This document shows positions 22,155 through 31,074 of a stretch of DNA of 64,000 nt, in pieces. How positions within the stretch are numbered: the first letter of the stretch is position 1; each line of letters begins with the position of its first letter. A program made the position numbers and the translations under genes. The notes under the pieces were generated by a model, which made no database searches, was not told the DNA's origin, and worked only from the letters and a program-made list of their open reading frames with translations. The DNA lies in assembly GCF_001623565.1 (NCBI RefSeq), contig NZ_CP015196.1:310001-374000 (forward strand), written 5' to 3'. Source of the stretch: Streptococcus marmotae (GTDB lineage: Bacteria > Bacillota > Bacilli > Lactobacillales > Streptococcaceae).

Positions 22155-22415
22155 TGCTTGCTTTAAGATGTCAACCTGCATTTCAAGCTCTTTGTTTCGT
22201 TTTCTGAGGGCAATCAGCTCGCGCTGTTCAGCAGTAAGGTTATCAACGGTCTTAAACGATCCAGTTGTTTTGGATTGTTTCACCCACTTATCGAAGGTTG
22301 AAGGGGTTAGCTCATATTCTCTGATGAGCTCACTACGCTTTTTCCCTGCTTGGTAAAGGTCAACGATTTGTTTTTTGAAATCATCGGTGAAGTGACGACG
22401 TGGTTTTCTAGACAT
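22125..22415 (-). CDS. IS3-family OrfA (helix-turn-helix protein)
   Basis: 96 residues: a basic HTH_8-type domain (RRHFTDDFKKQIVDLYQAGKKRSELIREYELTPSTFDKWVKQ), then a leucine-zipper-like coiled coil (ELIALRKRNKELEMQVDILKQAA). It binds the IS ends and supplies the N-terminus of the OrfAB transposase. GAGGAATC precedes the ATG. Confidence 0.9.
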   Translation of the reverse strand: MSRKPRRHFTDDFKKQIVDLYQAGKKRSELIREYELTPSTFDKWVKQSKTTGSFKTVDNLTAEQRELIALRKRNKELEMQVDILKQAAVIMAQKGK

Positions 22416-22757
22416 AAGGGATTCCTCTTTTCTTTAGTTCAGTGTAGAACACTTTATAATTTTTGTCTAGTTTAGTGTAACCTATTCAGTCCCTTGCAGG
22501 AAGGGCATTTAGGGGCTGTGTAATCCAAGTGACCGTGGAGTTCTAAGTGTGTTCCCATGTCGCATTCATTAGTGATCGTGATATTTTTGTCTTTCATTTT
22601 GAGAAAATTTGTGATAAGATTTAGTTGTTCCATATGAGTCTTTCTAAATGATAGTTTCTTCGCTTTTCATTATAGGTCATATGGAACTTTTTTTCCACAT
22701 TGAAAAAGGCTCCATAATCTCTGTGGCGGGCGTACCCACTACAGATATTATAGAGCC

Positions 22758-22765
22758 CTGATTTA
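22758..22765. repeat. ISL3 copy 1 target-site duplication, right
   Basis: CTGATTTA, the partner of 20110-20117. The 24 bases after it (22766-22789) are the displaced 3' end of the DUF6176-like gene. Confidence 0.9.
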
Positions 22766-22777
22766 AAGCGACAGGAT

Positions 22778-22810
22778 AAAAGAGACTGAAATAACATTTT
22801 CAGTCTCTTT
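22778..22810. terminator. Bidirectional terminator between the split gene and the SufT-like gene
   Basis: AAAGAGACTGAA and its complement TTTCAGTCTCTTT form a stem with A-run and T-run flanks. It overlaps the 3' end of the 22809 gene and the displaced end of the DUF6176-like gene. Confidence 0.75.
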
Positions 22811-23150
22811 ATTTTGGGCTAATTCCCAGCGTAATACGGCCAATTCGGCTAATGCGTGTCATTTTCCAGACAGGAGACCAAACAACTTCAATCCCTGCAT
22901 TTTCAATGCCGTCAATCTTCTTTAGCGCATCAATCAGCTCTTCTGGCAAGGTTTCCGAGCAGGTACAACCAGCATCTGTGAACGTCATGACTACTTTACA
23001 AAATCCATTTTCATCTAGATGAATTTCATAAATCAGGCCCAGATTATAAATATCTAGTTCAATTTCTGGGTCATAAATGCTTTCTAAGGTTTGAATCAAT
23101 TGATCTTCCAATGCTAATGCGCGATCATTGATTTTGATATCTTCTCTCAT
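22809..23150 (-). CDS. MIP18/SufT-like metal-sulfur cluster assembly factor (DUF59)
   Basis: 113 residues from the ATG at 23150 (AGGGG upstream). The family core DQLIQTLESIYDPEIELDIYNLGLIYEIHL is clear, followed by VVMTFTDAGCTCSETLPEELIDAL with the two conserved cysteines in a CTC arrangement, and EVVWSPVWKMTRIS. Members help mature Fe-S proteins alongside SUF. A longer reading from a TTG at 23192 lacks a ribosome site. It is remote from the suf operon here. Confidence 0.88.
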   Translation of the reverse strand: MREDIKINDRALALEDQLIQTLESIYDPEIELDIYNLGLIYEIHLDENGFCKVVMTFTDAGCTCSETLPEELIDALKKIDGIENAGIEVVWSPVWKMTRISRIGRITLGISPK

Positions 23151-23273
23151 TCTACCCCTCTGCAACCTTCTTTCTATTGATACAAAAACCAAAACAGCTT
23201 CTCTTGTTGATTTTTCTTGAGTAATATTTTCTCATATTTCCTAAAAATTTTCAAGAATAATGGAAATCATTTC

Positions 23274-23300
23274 AAAAAAAGCAGCCAAAAGGCTGTTTTT
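23274..23300 (-). terminator. Terminator after rbfA
   Basis: Minus strand AACAGCC-TTTT-GGCTGC stem followed by seven T, directly after the rbfA stop. End of the rimP-to-rbfA operon. Confidence 0.9.
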
Positions 23301-23652
23301 AATCTTTATTCTCTAATGCGCGTAACATTTGGTCAATCTTATTCCCGTATTCAATAGATTGGTCTTTTTCAAAGACAAGGTCTGGGATTTTATACAAGGT
23401 GAGCTTGTGGCCAAGTTCCCGTTTAATGGTGCCTTTTGCCTTTTCAAGCCCTGTCTGCGCTTTTTGATTTTCTGAAGCCAAATCACTCATAATTGAGTAA
23501 TACACTTTAGCCACAGATAAATCACCAAGCATCTGCACATCTGTGATTGTTACGCCCTGGACACGTGGATCACGGACTTTCTTTTGTAAAATCTCATTGA
23601 CTTCACGTTTAATTTCCATGCCGACACGGTCCATGCGAAAATGATTTGCCAT
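23299..23652 (-). CDS. rbfA: Ribosome-binding factor A
   Basis: 117-residue KH-like fold protein needed for 30S maturation and 16S rRNA 5' end processing. It begins [30 protein letters not shown], then [23 protein letters not shown], both typical. GGAGGAACGAAT precedes the ATG. Last gene of the translation operon, separated from infB by a 376-base gap filled with structured repeats. Confidence 0.95.
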   Translation of the reverse strand: MANHFRMDRVGMEIKREVNEILQKKVRDPRVQGVTITDVQMLGDLSVAKVYYSIMSDLASENQKAQTGLEKAKGTIKRELGHKLTLYKIPDLVFEKDQSIEYGNKIDQMLRALENKD

Positions 23653-24028
23653 ATTCGTTCCTCCTTTTTAAAGGATTTTCTAATTTCCAACACTCTGCAA
23701 CTGAATCATCTAATGAATCTGTCTAAAGAGATAACTTTCTTTTTGAGTGGGACAGACCAGGATGCCCTTGGGGGACCTAGGACTTTTTTATGCTCTCACT
23801 ACTTAGCTAACTGAACACGCCCTAAGTGCTGTGCAAAATAGAGAGTTCATCCTAGGAGCAAGCGCTCCGTCGTTAGAACCCCTAATTTTGCTTAGCACTT
23901 TACGGGCTTTGTATCTTAACTAACCGAACACACCCTAAACACTGTGTGAAAAAGACAAGTCTTCCTAGAGCCTACAGGCTCTATGTCAGATTTGCTATTT
24001 TCACTTGGTGTTTTACGGGCTTTGTATC
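23653..24028. other. infB-rbfA spacer with repeats
   Basis: 376 bases without a gene. 23740-23800 is a short unassigned part with GAGTGGGACAGA; 23802-24030 holds two tandem structured repeats. No separate rbfA promoter is obvious. Confidence 0.6.
23802..23914. repeat. Structured tandem repeat, unit A
   Basis: 113-bp unit starting CTTAGCTAACTGAACACGCC and ending GGGCTTTGTAT. Long-range pairing: GCCC with GGGC, AAGTGCT with AGCACTT, GCAAAAT with ATTTTGC. An inner hairpin GGAGC-AAGC-GCTCC sits at the tip. Compare unit B. Confidence 0.75.
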
Positions 24029-24030
24029 TT
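23915..24030. repeat. Structured tandem repeat, unit B
   Basis: Starts CTTAACTAACCGAACACACC and ends GGGCTTTGTATCTTA. Equivalent pairings are kept although bases differ: AAACACT with GGTGTTT, GTGAAAA with TTTTCAC. The inner hairpin is TAGAGCC-TACA-GGCTCTA. It overlaps the infB stop region. Confidence 0.75.
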
Positions 24031-26761
24031 ATTTTTTAATCTCTTCCATGATGTAGGCTTCGATGACATCGTCAACTTTGAGGTCGTTGTAGTTGTCAAT
24101 CATGAGTCCGCCTTCACGGCCATTAGTGATTTCTTTGACGTCATCTTTGAAATGTTTCAAGCTCGCAAGTTTTCCGTCAAAGACAACAACGCCATCTCGG
24201 ATGACACGAACGCTTGAGTCACGAGTAACTTTTCCGCTAATCACCATAAATCCACCGATGGTGCCCACTTTTGAAACTTTAAAGGTTTCACGAACGAGTG
24301 CTTCACCGATAATTTTTTCTTGATATTCAGGATCCAACATCCCCTTCATCGCATCTTCCATCTCTTCGATAACCTTGTAGATGATACTGTGGAGACGGAT
24401 TTCGACATCGTCAGATTCTGCTTGTTGGCGTGCTTGCGGTGTAGGGCGAACACTAAATCCAATGATAAAGGCATTTGATGCTTCTGCCAAGGTTACATCA
24501 GATTCATTAATTGCACCAACTGCTGAATGGACGATATTAACACGAACACCTTCTACTTCAATCTTCTGAAGAGAAGAAGCGAGCGCTTCAACCGAACCTT
24601 GTACATCGGCCTTGATGATGACATTAACAGATTTGACTTCTCCTGCTTTAAGAGTATCAAAGAGGTTCTCAAGACTAACACGTTGAGTAATTTGACGTTG
24701 TTTCAAGAGGGCACGTTTTGCACGTTCTTCCCCTGCCGCACGCGCTGATTTTTCATCTTCATAAACCGCAAAATGATCACCAGCCATCGGCGCTTCATTT
24801 AGACCTGTAATCGAAACTGGAGTAGATGGTCCAGCTACTTTCACACGACGACCAAGGTCATTGGTCATGGCACGAACACGTCCAAAGGTATTTCCGACAA
24901 CAATCGGATCTTGCACATTCAAGGTACCTTGTTGAACAAGAAGGGTCGCTACTGCACCTTTACCTTTATCCAAATGCGCTTCAATAACAGTACCAATCGC
25001 ACGAACAGTTGGATCAGCTTTCAACTCTTGGATTTCAGCAACTAGTAAAACGGTTTCTAGCAATTCATCAATATTTTGGTTGAATTTGGCTGAAATTTCG
25101 ACAAATTCACAGTCGCCACCCCAAGCTGTTGAGATAACACCATGCTCTGCCAATTCACCAATCACCCGCTCAGGGTTTGCACCTGGCTTGTCAATCTTGT
25201 TAATGGCTACAATGATTGGAACATTAGCCGCTTTAGAGTGATTGATTGCTTCAATCGTCTGTGGCATCACGCCATCATCTGCGGCAACGACTAAAATCGT
25301 TAAGTCCGTAACCGATGCCCCACGCGCACGCATACTTGTAAAGGCCGCGTGTCCTGGTGTATCAAGGAAGGTGATTTTTCTGCCACCTTCTTCAATTTGG
25401 TAGGCACCGATATGTTGCGTGATTCCCCCAGCTTCGCCAGTTGCGACACGTGAATTCCGAAGGGTATCTAAAAGAGTCGTTTTCCCGTGGTCAACGTGTC
25501 CCATAATGGTTACTACAGGTGGACGTTCGACCATTGCTTCTTCGTTCAGGTAGCCTTCTTCTACGAAGAAACGCTCGATATCCGCATTGTCCACTTCAAT
25601 CTTTTCTTTGGCCTCGATTCCGTAGTCTACCATCAATAATTCAATGGTATCACCGTCCAAGGATTGGTTTTGAGTTGCCATCACACCCATCATAAAGAGT
25701 TTCTTCACAATTTCAGCCGGCTCACGCTTGATGCGTTTTGCAATTTCAGCGACTGTCATGCCTGATGTGTATTCAAACTCAGTCGGTAATTCATGGAACT
25801 TACGTTCAGTGGCAGGTTTCACAACCGTTTGTTGTTTCCCTTTTTTGTTTTTCTTGTTTGGATTCCAGTTACTATTTCTTTGATTTCTCACTTGATTTTG
25901 ACTATTTCGATTCTTTTGTTGTTTCCGTGGACCTTCTTCTTCGTGATCAAAATCATCACGACGCTTTTCTGGTCGAGTTTGTTTTTTCCGACGTTTGTCT
26001 GCAGCAGGTAGTTCTTCGATGACTGGTGGCGCAACCTTTTTCGGTTTTGGCTCTATCACAGGCTCTTCGAACTTGATTTCTTTTGGCTTTTGCGGCTGCT
26101 TCTTCGCTTCCTGTGCTTGGCGGAAGCGTTCTTCACTCGTACGAGCGTATTCTTGCAGTTGCTCTGCCTTTAAGGCTGCTGCTCGAGCTTTGAAATCAAT
26201 TTTCGCTCGTGGCTCTTCTACTTTTGGACGTTGTTCAGAACGATTCGGACGTTGGCTCGCTTGTGCCGAACGCTTATCAAAGCTTTGTCCCTTATTTCTG
26301 CGGTCTTGTTCTTTGCGGTCACGATGTGGTTTTTGCTGACCTTTTGCGCCTTGCTCTTGCTGACGTCCTTGATTCTTGCCTTGATTTCGTCTTGCTGCCT
26401 GCTCTTTGGCACGTGCTTCACGCTCTGCCTTAAAGTTTCGACTTTTTGGACGATTAGACGGAGCTTGAGGAGCGGCTGGTTTTGCTTCCTTGCTCACTTC
26501 TTCTACCACTTGCTCTGTCCTTTTAGGAGCAGTTTCTGGCTTTGCTTCTTGAGCAGGAGCTTTTTTAACCGTCTCAGCTACCTTTTCTACTGTCTTTTTC
26601 ACTCCAGAAAATCCGTCAACAATCCGTTGTGCAACCTCTGCTTCGACGCTAGAGGAGTGGCTTTTGACCTCAATTCCTAGTTCTTTTGCCTTGGCGACCA
26701 CTTCCTTGCTTTCTTTGCCCAATTCCTTGGCAATCTCATACAATCTCTTCTTAGACAACAT
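24029..26761 (-). CDS. infB: Translation initiation factor IF-2
   Basis: GTPase of 910 residues that places initiator fMet-tRNA on the 30S and promotes subunit joining. Residues 1-52 are an IF2 N-domain ([27 protein letters not shown]). About 60-320 is a long Lys/Arg/Gln-rich low-complexity linker. A second IF2_N domain is about 325-380. The G domain has GHVDHGKT (421-428), DTPGHAAF and NKID. C-terminal domains follow. AGGAGGACAAG precedes the ATG. Normal streptococcal size. Confidence 0.97.
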   Translation of the reverse strand: MLSKKRLYEIAKELGKESKEVVAKAKELGIEVKSHSSSVEAEVAQRIVDGFSGVKKTVEKVAETVKKAPAQEAKPETAPKRTEQVVEEVSKEAKPAAPQAPSNRPKSRNFKAEREARAKEQAARRNQGKNQGRQQEQGAKGQQKPHRDRKEQDRRNKGQSFDKRSAQASQRPNRSEQRPKVEEPRAKIDFKARAAALKAEQLQEYARTSEERFRQAQEAKKQPQKPKEIKFEEPVIEPKPKKVAPPVIEELPAADKRRKKQTRPEKRRDDFDHEEEGPRKQQKNRNSQNQVRNQRNSNWNPNKKNKKGKQQTVVKPATERKFHELPTEFEYTSGMTVAEIAKRIKREPAEIVKKLFMMGVMATQNQSLDGDTIELLMVDYGIEAKEKIEVDNADIERFFVEEGYLNEEAMVERPPVVTIMGHVDHGKTTLLDTLRNSRVATGEAGGITQHIGAYQIEEGGRKITFLDTPGHAAFTSMRARGASVTDLTILVVAADDGVMPQTIEAINHSKAANVPIIVAINKIDKPGANPERVIGELAEHGVISTAWGGDCEFVEISAKFNQNIDELLETVLLVAEIQELKADPTVRAIGTVIEAHLDKGKGAVATLLVQQGTLNVQDPIVVGNTFGRVRAMTNDLGRRVKVAGPSTPVSITGLNEAPMAGDHFAVYEDEKSARAAGEERAKRALLKQRQITQRVSLENLFDTLKAGEVKSVNVIIKADVQGSVEALASSLQKIEVEGVRVNIVHSAVGAINESDVTLAEASNAFIIGFSVRPTPQARQQAESDDVEIRLHSIIYKVIEEMEDAMKGMLDPEYQEKIIGEALVRETFKVSKVGTIGGFMVISGKVTRDSSVRVIRDGVVVFDGKLASLKHFKDDVKEITNGREGGLMIDNYNDLKVDDVIEAYIMEEIKK

Positions 26762-26775
26762 CTTGTCCTCCTGTT

Positions 26776-27078
26776 CTATTCCATAATAGACCTCATTTTC
26801 TTAGTAAATCCAGCATCTGTCACAGCCAGCACCTTACGTGGTTTGCCGACTGCAGAGCTTAATTCCAGCGTTGAAAACGCGGTAACGACTTCTACCTGAT
26901 AGGTACGACTTTTATCTGTCACTTTCTTACTGAGATTTGGACCAGCATCATGCGCCAAAAAGACCAATTTTGCTTTTTGCTTTTGAATGCTCTCAACGAC
27001 CAGCTCTTCGCCTGAAATCAAACGACCAGCCCGCTGTGCCAATCCCAGTAAATTTAATAGTTTTTGCTGGTTATTCAA
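26776..27078 (-). CDS. ylxQ: YlxQ, L7Ae-family RNA-binding protein
   Basis: About 100 residues with the L7Ae/L30e core [47 protein letters not shown], a K-turn RNA-binding fold. The start is inferred to be TTG at 27078, giving [10 protein letters not shown] like homologues, with AAAGGAGA about 11 bases upstream. An ATG at 27114 would add 12 residues but has no ribosome site. It overlaps ylxR by 8 bases. Exact cellular role unknown. Confidence 0.82.
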   Translation of the reverse strand: MNNQQKLLNLLGLAQRAGRLISGEELVVESIQKQKAKLVFLAHDAGPNLSKKVTDKSRTYQVEVVTAFSTLELSSAVGKPRKVLAVTDAGFTKKMRSIME

Positions 27079-27367
27079 GACCCAGTTCTCTCCTTTTGAC
27101 CTTATGATCAACATAGGCAATCAATTCATCGTAGAACTCGTCAGCTACTTCCATGCTAAAGGCACGGTCAAATACCCGTTTTTTCTTCGCCTGAGTGGCT
27201 TCTGTATTATCCAGCTTGATATAAGCTCCACGACCATTTGCCTTTCCTGTCGGATCAATAAAGACTTGGCCTTCTTTATTTTTCACAATACGCAACAAAT
27301 CACGCTTGTCAATGATTTCTCCTGAAACAACCGATTTTCGTAAGGGGATTTTTCTAGCTTTTGCCAT
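27071..27367 (-). CDS. ylxR: YlxR (RnpM-type) RNA-binding protein
   Basis: 98-residue basic protein with the family motif RKSVVSGEIIDKRDLLRIVKNKEGQVFIDPTGKANGRGAYI. The GRGAYI signature and C-terminal basic helix are typical. In Bacillus the homologue has been linked to RNase P. It lies between nusA and ylxQ in the conserved order. Confidence 0.9.
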   Translation of the reverse strand: MAKARKIPLRKSVVSGEIIDKRDLLRIVKNKEGQVFIDPTGKANGRGAYIKLDNTEATQAKKKRVFDRAFSMEVADEFYDELIAYVDHKVKRRELGLE

Positions 27368-27385
27368 CAGTACCTCCAGACAAGC

Positions 27386-28534
27386 TTATTCGCCTACTTC
27401 TTCTGTTTCGACAGTTTCTGCAACCTCTGCTTCACCATAAAGTGCCGCTTCCATGGCTTCGTATTCTGAAGCAGACTTGATATCGATACGGAAGCCCGTC
27501 AAATGAGCGGCTAAGCGAACGTTTTGTCCACGGCGACCAATGGCAAGAGACAATTTATCATCTGGCACAACAACTGTTGCGTGCTTGCCGTCTTCTGTGT
27601 CAAAGATAACTTGGTCAACTTCTGCTGGCGCAAGTGCATTGTAGATAAATTCTGCTTCGTCTGGCACCCACTCAATGACATCGATGTTTTCTTCGATTGG
27701 AATCATACGGTCTAACTTGGCATCATAGCGTGCTGGGTGAAATTTGCCTGTAATCTTCTTGATATTTGAACCACCACGACCAACGATTGTTCCGATAGCA
27801 TCCACATTTGGATTGTGGCTGCGAACCGCAACCTTGGTCCGGTCACCTGCTTCACGAGCCACACTCATAATTTCCACCGTGCCATCGTACACTTCTGGAA
27901 TTTCTTGCTCCATCAATCGCTTGATCATTTCTGGATGACTGCGGCTAACAAATACATTAACCCCACGCGCATTGTCTTCAACCTTGTAGACATACACGTC
28001 AATGCGGTCATGCGATTGGAAGACTTCGCCAGGAATCTGATCTTGCTTGGATAGTTGTGCTTCAATATTGCCTAAGTTGACATAGATGAAACGGTTGTCA
28101 AAGCGTTCAACAGTTCCAGACATGATTTCTTTTTCATGAGCCTTATAGGTATTATAGGTAATCGCACGTGTTTGCTTGCGCATTTTTTCCATAATGGTTT
28201 GTTTGGCAGATTGAGCGGCTACTCGACCAAATTCTGCAGGTGATTCTTCGAACTTAATCTTATCCCCTAGTTCATAGGCTGAAGAAATAGCCAAGGCATC
28301 TTTTAAACTAATTTCCAGACGACTATCAAAGACTTCGTCTACAACCTCACGGACAGTATAGACACGAAAGTCTCCTTTTTTCTCATCAAACTCAATAGCA
28401 GCCGATTCTGATTGACCATAGCGGCGCTTATAAGCTGAGCGAAGCGACTCCATAACCGCCTCAATGATGTCTTCCTTTTTGATCCCCTTGTCTTCCTCTA
28501 AAATACGGAAGGCTTCTAGCATTTCTTTACTCAT
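27386..28534 (-). CDS. nusA: Transcription termination/antitermination factor NusA
   Basis: 382 residues: an N-terminal RNA polymerase-binding domain (1-125), an S1 domain (about 135-200, SGTVERFDNRFIYVNLG) and two KH domains (about 205-345; AIGTIVGRGGSNIKKI and LSLAIGRRGQNVRLAAHLTG). The acidic tail AEVAETVETEEVGE ends it, without the extra C-terminal repeats of E. coli NusA, as usual in Gram-positives. Second gene of the operon. Confidence 0.96.
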   Translation of the reverse strand: MSKEMLEAFRILEEDKGIKKEDIIEAVMESLRSAYKRRYGQSESAAIEFDEKKGDFRVYTVREVVDEVFDSRLEISLKDALAISSAYELGDKIKFEESPAEFGRVAAQSAKQTIMEKMRKQTRAITYNTYKAHEKEIMSGTVERFDNRFIYVNLGNIEAQLSKQDQIPGEVFQSHDRIDVYVYKVEDNARGVNVFVSRSHPEMIKRLMEQEIPEVYDGTVEIMSVAREAGDRTKVAVRSHNPNVDAIGTIVGRGGSNIKKITGKFHPARYDAKLDRMIPIEENIDVIEWVPDEAEFIYNALAPAEVDQVIFDTEDGKHATVVVPDDKLSLAIGRRGQNVRLAAHLTGFRIDIKSASEYEAMEAALYGEAEVAETVETEEVGE

Positions 28535-28566
28535 CTTGTTTTCCTTTTTTCAAAAGGTCCTTTCTT

Positions 28567-29037
28567 TTAAATTTTTACAGCCAGACGTGCTTTTGCTACT
28601 GTCTGATAGGGAATAGTTACTTGTTTCTTTCTGGTTTTATCCATGTATTCTATCTGTAATTCCTGGTTCTCAAAGGAAAGGAGCGTTCCTTCAAACACCT
28701 TGTTTTTTTCAATTGCTTGATAGAGCTTTACATGAATGTATTGACCAACAGCCTTTTCAACTGATTCAGCATTTTTTAAGGGTCGCTCAAGACCAGGGCT
28801 AGTGACTTCTAGCATATACTGTTCTGGAAATGGATCCGGTTGAATCTGATCCAACAGCGGACTAATCACTTCGGACAGCTCAGCCGTATCATTGAGGGAA
28901 ATGCCTCCCTCCTTATCTACAAAAATCGATAGGACATAGTCGCCACCCATCTTGCCATACTCCACATCAACAAGCTCATAAGGAGCTACAATGTGAGGAG
29001 TAATCGCCTGCGTGACAATGTCTACAATCGTCGCCAT
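28567..29037 (-). CDS. rimP: Ribosome maturation factor RimP
   Basis: 156 residues needed for 30S assembly. Motifs [36 protein letters not shown] and [16 protein letters not shown] are diagnostic, followed by a C-terminal SH3-like domain. The ATG at 29037 has AAGGAGG upstream and is preferred over an extension to 29085. First gene of rimP-nusA-ylxR-ylxQ-infB-rbfA. Confidence 0.95.
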   Translation of the reverse strand: MATIVDIVTQAITPHIVAPYELVDVEYGKMGGDYVLSIFVDKEGGISLNDTAELSEVISPLLDQIQPDPFPEQYMLEVTSPGLERPLKNAESVEKAVGQYIHVKLYQAIEKNKVFEGTLLSFENQELQIEYMDKTRKKQVTIPYQTVAKARLAVKI

Positions 29038-29109
29038 GGCATACCTCCTTCTAGTTACATATCGAAAGGGCTGGTACAAGACCAACCCTCCTTTTCTCTA
29101 TTTTTTGTC

Positions 29110-29138
29110 ATTATAGCACAATTCCAAGGCTTTGTAAA
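29110..29138 (-). promoter_or_regulatory. Promoter of the rimP-rbfA operon
   Basis: Minus strand TTTACA (29133-29138), 17-bp spacer, TATAAT (29110-29115), about 73 bases before the rimP ATG. Confidence 0.7.
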
Positions 29139-29350
29139 GAAATATGCTGTGGTGAGCACGGCGTACGCATAACGAAAGCAGATATCGGCGTTTTTCAAAC
29201 TATTTTCACCCTATTTACTTGCATGCTCTGGTTCAGCCTTGTTTTCATCTGCAGGTTAACAAGCTTTTAAGAAAATCTGAAACTGATGGACTTTCTGCGT
29301 CTGTCGTGTCTTCCTCAATCATCCTGCAACAGTCGGCGAAGCGGCTCCGT

Positions 29351-29445
29351 AATACTCGTCAACATTCAACAGCTGACATCGTGACCTCACCTTGCTGAAC
29401 CCTAGTTCTACCCGCCGTTTCACTACTTAGTCAGATGTGGATGGT
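29351..29445. repeat. Dispersed intergenic repeat, copy e
   Basis: AATACTCGTCAACATTCAAC, then AGCTGACATCGTGACCTCAC and CCGCCGTTTCACTACTTAGT. Closely matched by 32707-32795 and sharing the ACTCGTCAA...end with the other copies. Confidence 0.5.
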
Positions 29446-29547
29446 TACAGATTATGAAACGCTTTCTCCTGCCACTACTCCTAGCTGACAAGCGGTATCT
29501 CTTCGGCTAAAAATCAGGAAAATCTATCGAACATACAGGTGAAATAT

Positions 29548-29555
29548 GATATAAT
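29548..29555 (+). promoter_or_regulatory. Promoter of the accessory array (extended -10)
   Basis: TGA-TATAAT with a weak -35 (TCGAAC, 29527-29532), 72 bases before the ATG at 29628. Confidence 0.55.
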
Positions 29556-29627
29556 CAAATCAGTATAAAGACAATGAAAGGAGACGTAGCGAGCTACTGT
29601 AAACCGTAGTTTGCTACTACATAACAA

Positions 29628-30389
29628 ATGGGTAGATATAGTTATCTTGAGGTGAAGTATCATTACTCCCCTAGGTCTGGCAAAATCGAAAGATGTTTTG
29701 CTTCAACAAACAACAAATGCCCTTATAGAACAGGAGCTCATGGTGCAAGTAAAGAAGCGGTCCAACCATTTGCTGACTGGGAAATCGCCGTCACTTCTAG
29801 ACTCCCTCAGTACCAGCAAGATTATTTTATTAAAGACCAAGCATTCGCTAAAGGCCCTGTGATTTCATTATCTTCTGATTACAACCCTCCTTATAAGGTA
29901 ACTTTAGAAACTATGGAGTATTTAGGGCTAACAGACAATGAAATTTCATTCTTTAAAACTTATGATGAAATTGTGATTGTACCTAGAACCAAAGAAGGAG
30001 CTCAATCTGAATTCCAAGAAAAGAATCACTGTGACAGAATTTTTGAAGATTTGAGACGCCAATGGGAAATAGGGAAACTTGGTGACAGAGACCTTAGGGA
30101 AAGTGCCCCTTATGAAAGATGGGACCTTATGCCGTATATTGAGCATAGTATAAAGACTCATTCACTACAATTTGATAAAGTCGTGAAAAGGCCCGGGCCT
30201 GATGAAGAACCTTACTCCATGGCTAAAGTATGGGAAGACTGGATTAAATATAAAGACAAAAAAGGTGAACTGATCGAATTAGAAAGAAATAACAACCAAT
30301 ACTATGTCTATGGAGCATACTCAGCAGAGAATATGGAAAAACAACTCTATCCAGAGCGCTTCAAAGATGAGAAAAAGTATAACGAATAG
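29628..30389 (+). CDS. Accessory array protein 1 with N-terminal two-cysteine module
   Basis: 253 residues, function not recognised. The N-terminus VKYHYSPRSGKIERCFASTN continues to Cys31-Pro32 and aligns with the starts of the next two genes: KYH, a Gly, then Cys23 and Cys31-Pro. The rest is a charged, soluble-looking region with no signal peptide or membrane segment (RRQWEIGKLGDRDLRESAPYERWD; SMAKVWEDWIKYKDKKGELIELERNNNQYYVYGAYS). The nearest strong ribosome site (AAAGGAGACG) is about 43 bases upstream, separated by a hairpin; an in-frame GTG at 29652 would give MKYHYSP like its neighbours. Codon use is AT-rich. Looks acquired. Confidence 0.65.
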   Translation: MGRYSYLEVKYHYSPRSGKIERCFASTNNKCPYRTGAHGASKEAVQPFADWEIAVTSRLPQYQQDYFIKDQAFAKGPVISLSSDYNPPYKVTLETMEYLGLTDNEISFFKTYDEIVIVPRTKEGAQSEFQEKNHCDRIFEDLRRQWEIGKLGDRDLRESAPYERWDLMPYIEHSIKTHSLQFDKVVKRPGPDEEPYSMAKVWEDWIKYKDKKGELIELERNNNQYYVYGAYSAENMEKQLYPERFKDEKKYNE

Positions 30390-30418
30390 ATAGACCACAA
30401 ACGCAATAGGTGACGAAA

Positions 30419-31060
30419 ATGAAATACCATATCGATGCACAAGGTAAGGTCAGTAGATGTATCACATTCTTTAAACCTTGCCCTTATACTCTACACTTTG
30501 ATACCCAGTCAGAAGGCCAACGTTATTTATCAGAATGGGAAGATAATAGATTACATTATCCTGAGTTTGCTAATGAAGAAATCTTAGAACCTAATCATAA
30601 ATTATTAGCTTATGCCTCTGAATTTAAAGATAAAAAATATTTTGAAGGTATAGAAACGAATGAGAGTACTTTTGCTATCATAAAAACAGAAAATACAGAA
30701 GAACGTCTTTCGGAAGAAATTATTAAACTTATAAATGAAGATAAAATCGAAATTGAAAACATTGGAAGAGCATCAAGTGTTTCAAAATGGGTTGGTTTTA
30801 GAGAAACTACTGATGATTTAGCAAAAACTAGTTTAGAAAAAGTGGAAGAAGGGGACATGTATGAAGCAAGATGGAGAGGATATTACAAAGCGACTCTAGT
30901 TGACCTTGTTTCTGAACCTTTAAATAATCAGACGACAGTAGATATTGCACAACATTTTGGTTATATTGTGTCAGACATTTATATAAATAAAAATTCTACT
31001 TTAAGAGTGTTTACTAGAGAACATTTTAATGATTATGATTTCTCAGATTATATTGAATAG
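30419..31060 (+). CDS. Accessory array protein 2 with N-terminal two-cysteine module
   Basis: 213 residues from the ATG at 30419 (GGTGA upstream; a GTG three codons earlier is less likely). It starts MKYHIDAQGKVSRCITFFKP, then CP at 21-22 and YTLHFDTQSEGQRYLSEWE. Only this leader is shared with genes 1 and 3. The remainder is acidic and AT-rich and not recognised; it ends THDYDFSDYIE-like (HFNDYDFSDYIE). No membrane segments. It lies 29 bases after gene 1 and 14 before gene 3, so the three form one transcription unit. Confidence 0.65.
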   Translation: MKYHIDAQGKVSRCITFFKPCPYTLHFDTQSEGQRYLSEWEDNRLHYPEFANEEILEPNHKLLAYASEFKDKKYFEGIETNESTFAIIKTENTEERLSEEIIKLINEDKIEIENIGRASSVSKWVGFRETTDDLAKTSLEKVEEGDMYEARWRGYYKATLVDLVSEPLNNQTTVDIAQHFGYIVSDIYINKNSTLRVFTREHFNDYDFSDYIE

Positions 31061-31074
31061 AGAAAGGAGTAAAG

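Larger units (their letters stand above)
21266..22488 (-). mobile_element. IS3-family insertion sequence inside ISL3
   Basis: 1223 bp, starting TGAAAAGGCAACAG and ending (complement) TGAATAGGTTACAC, so it has TG...CA termini. A TATAAAGTGTT motif lies inside each end. It is flanked by 3-bp GTC duplications (21263-21265, 22489-22491). It carries orfA and orfB in -1 relation, both on the minus strand, and looks intact. Confidence 0.92.
20151..22633 (-). pseudogene. ISL3 transposase, split by IS3 insertion
   Basis: The C-terminal 369 codons (20151-21260) are open, from MAKYDFQKASKIPYLETAGYP to the stop, and the N-terminal 48 or so codons lie at 22489-22633 (ATG at 22633). The break is exactly at the IS3 insertion. 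The intact counterpart is the 418-residue protein at 43292-44548. The zinc-ribbon N-terminus is cut in the middle of its cysteine motif, so this copy should be inactive unless the long fragment initiates internally. Confidence 0.88.
20118..22757 (-). mobile_element. ISL3-family insertion sequence, copy 1, interrupted by IS3
   Basis: Ends are GGCTCTTTGTCAACTGTAGT at 20118 and the complementary GGCTCTATAATATCTGTAGT at 22757, imperfect inverted repeats like those of the copy at 43168-44581. It is flanked by an exact 8-bp duplication. Without the 1223-bp IS3 insert and its 3-bp duplication the element is 1414 bp, the same as copy 2. The transposase reads on the minus strand. Confidence 0.92.
29038..29627. 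other. Long intergenic region between rimP and the accessory array
   Basis: 590 bases. Contains the rimP promoter (29110-29138), an unassigned part (29140-29350), a repeat (29351-29445), the array promoter (about 29548-29555) and a hairpin leader (29577-29627). No gene is supported. Confidence 0.6.

Noticed and set aside
24005..24323. Plus-strand ORFs opposite infB (also 25995-26339, 26231-26680)
   Set aside because: They mirror the repetitive Lys/Gln/Arg-rich coding of infB; composition (Leu/Ser/Phe-rich) and lack of ribosome sites show they are shadows.
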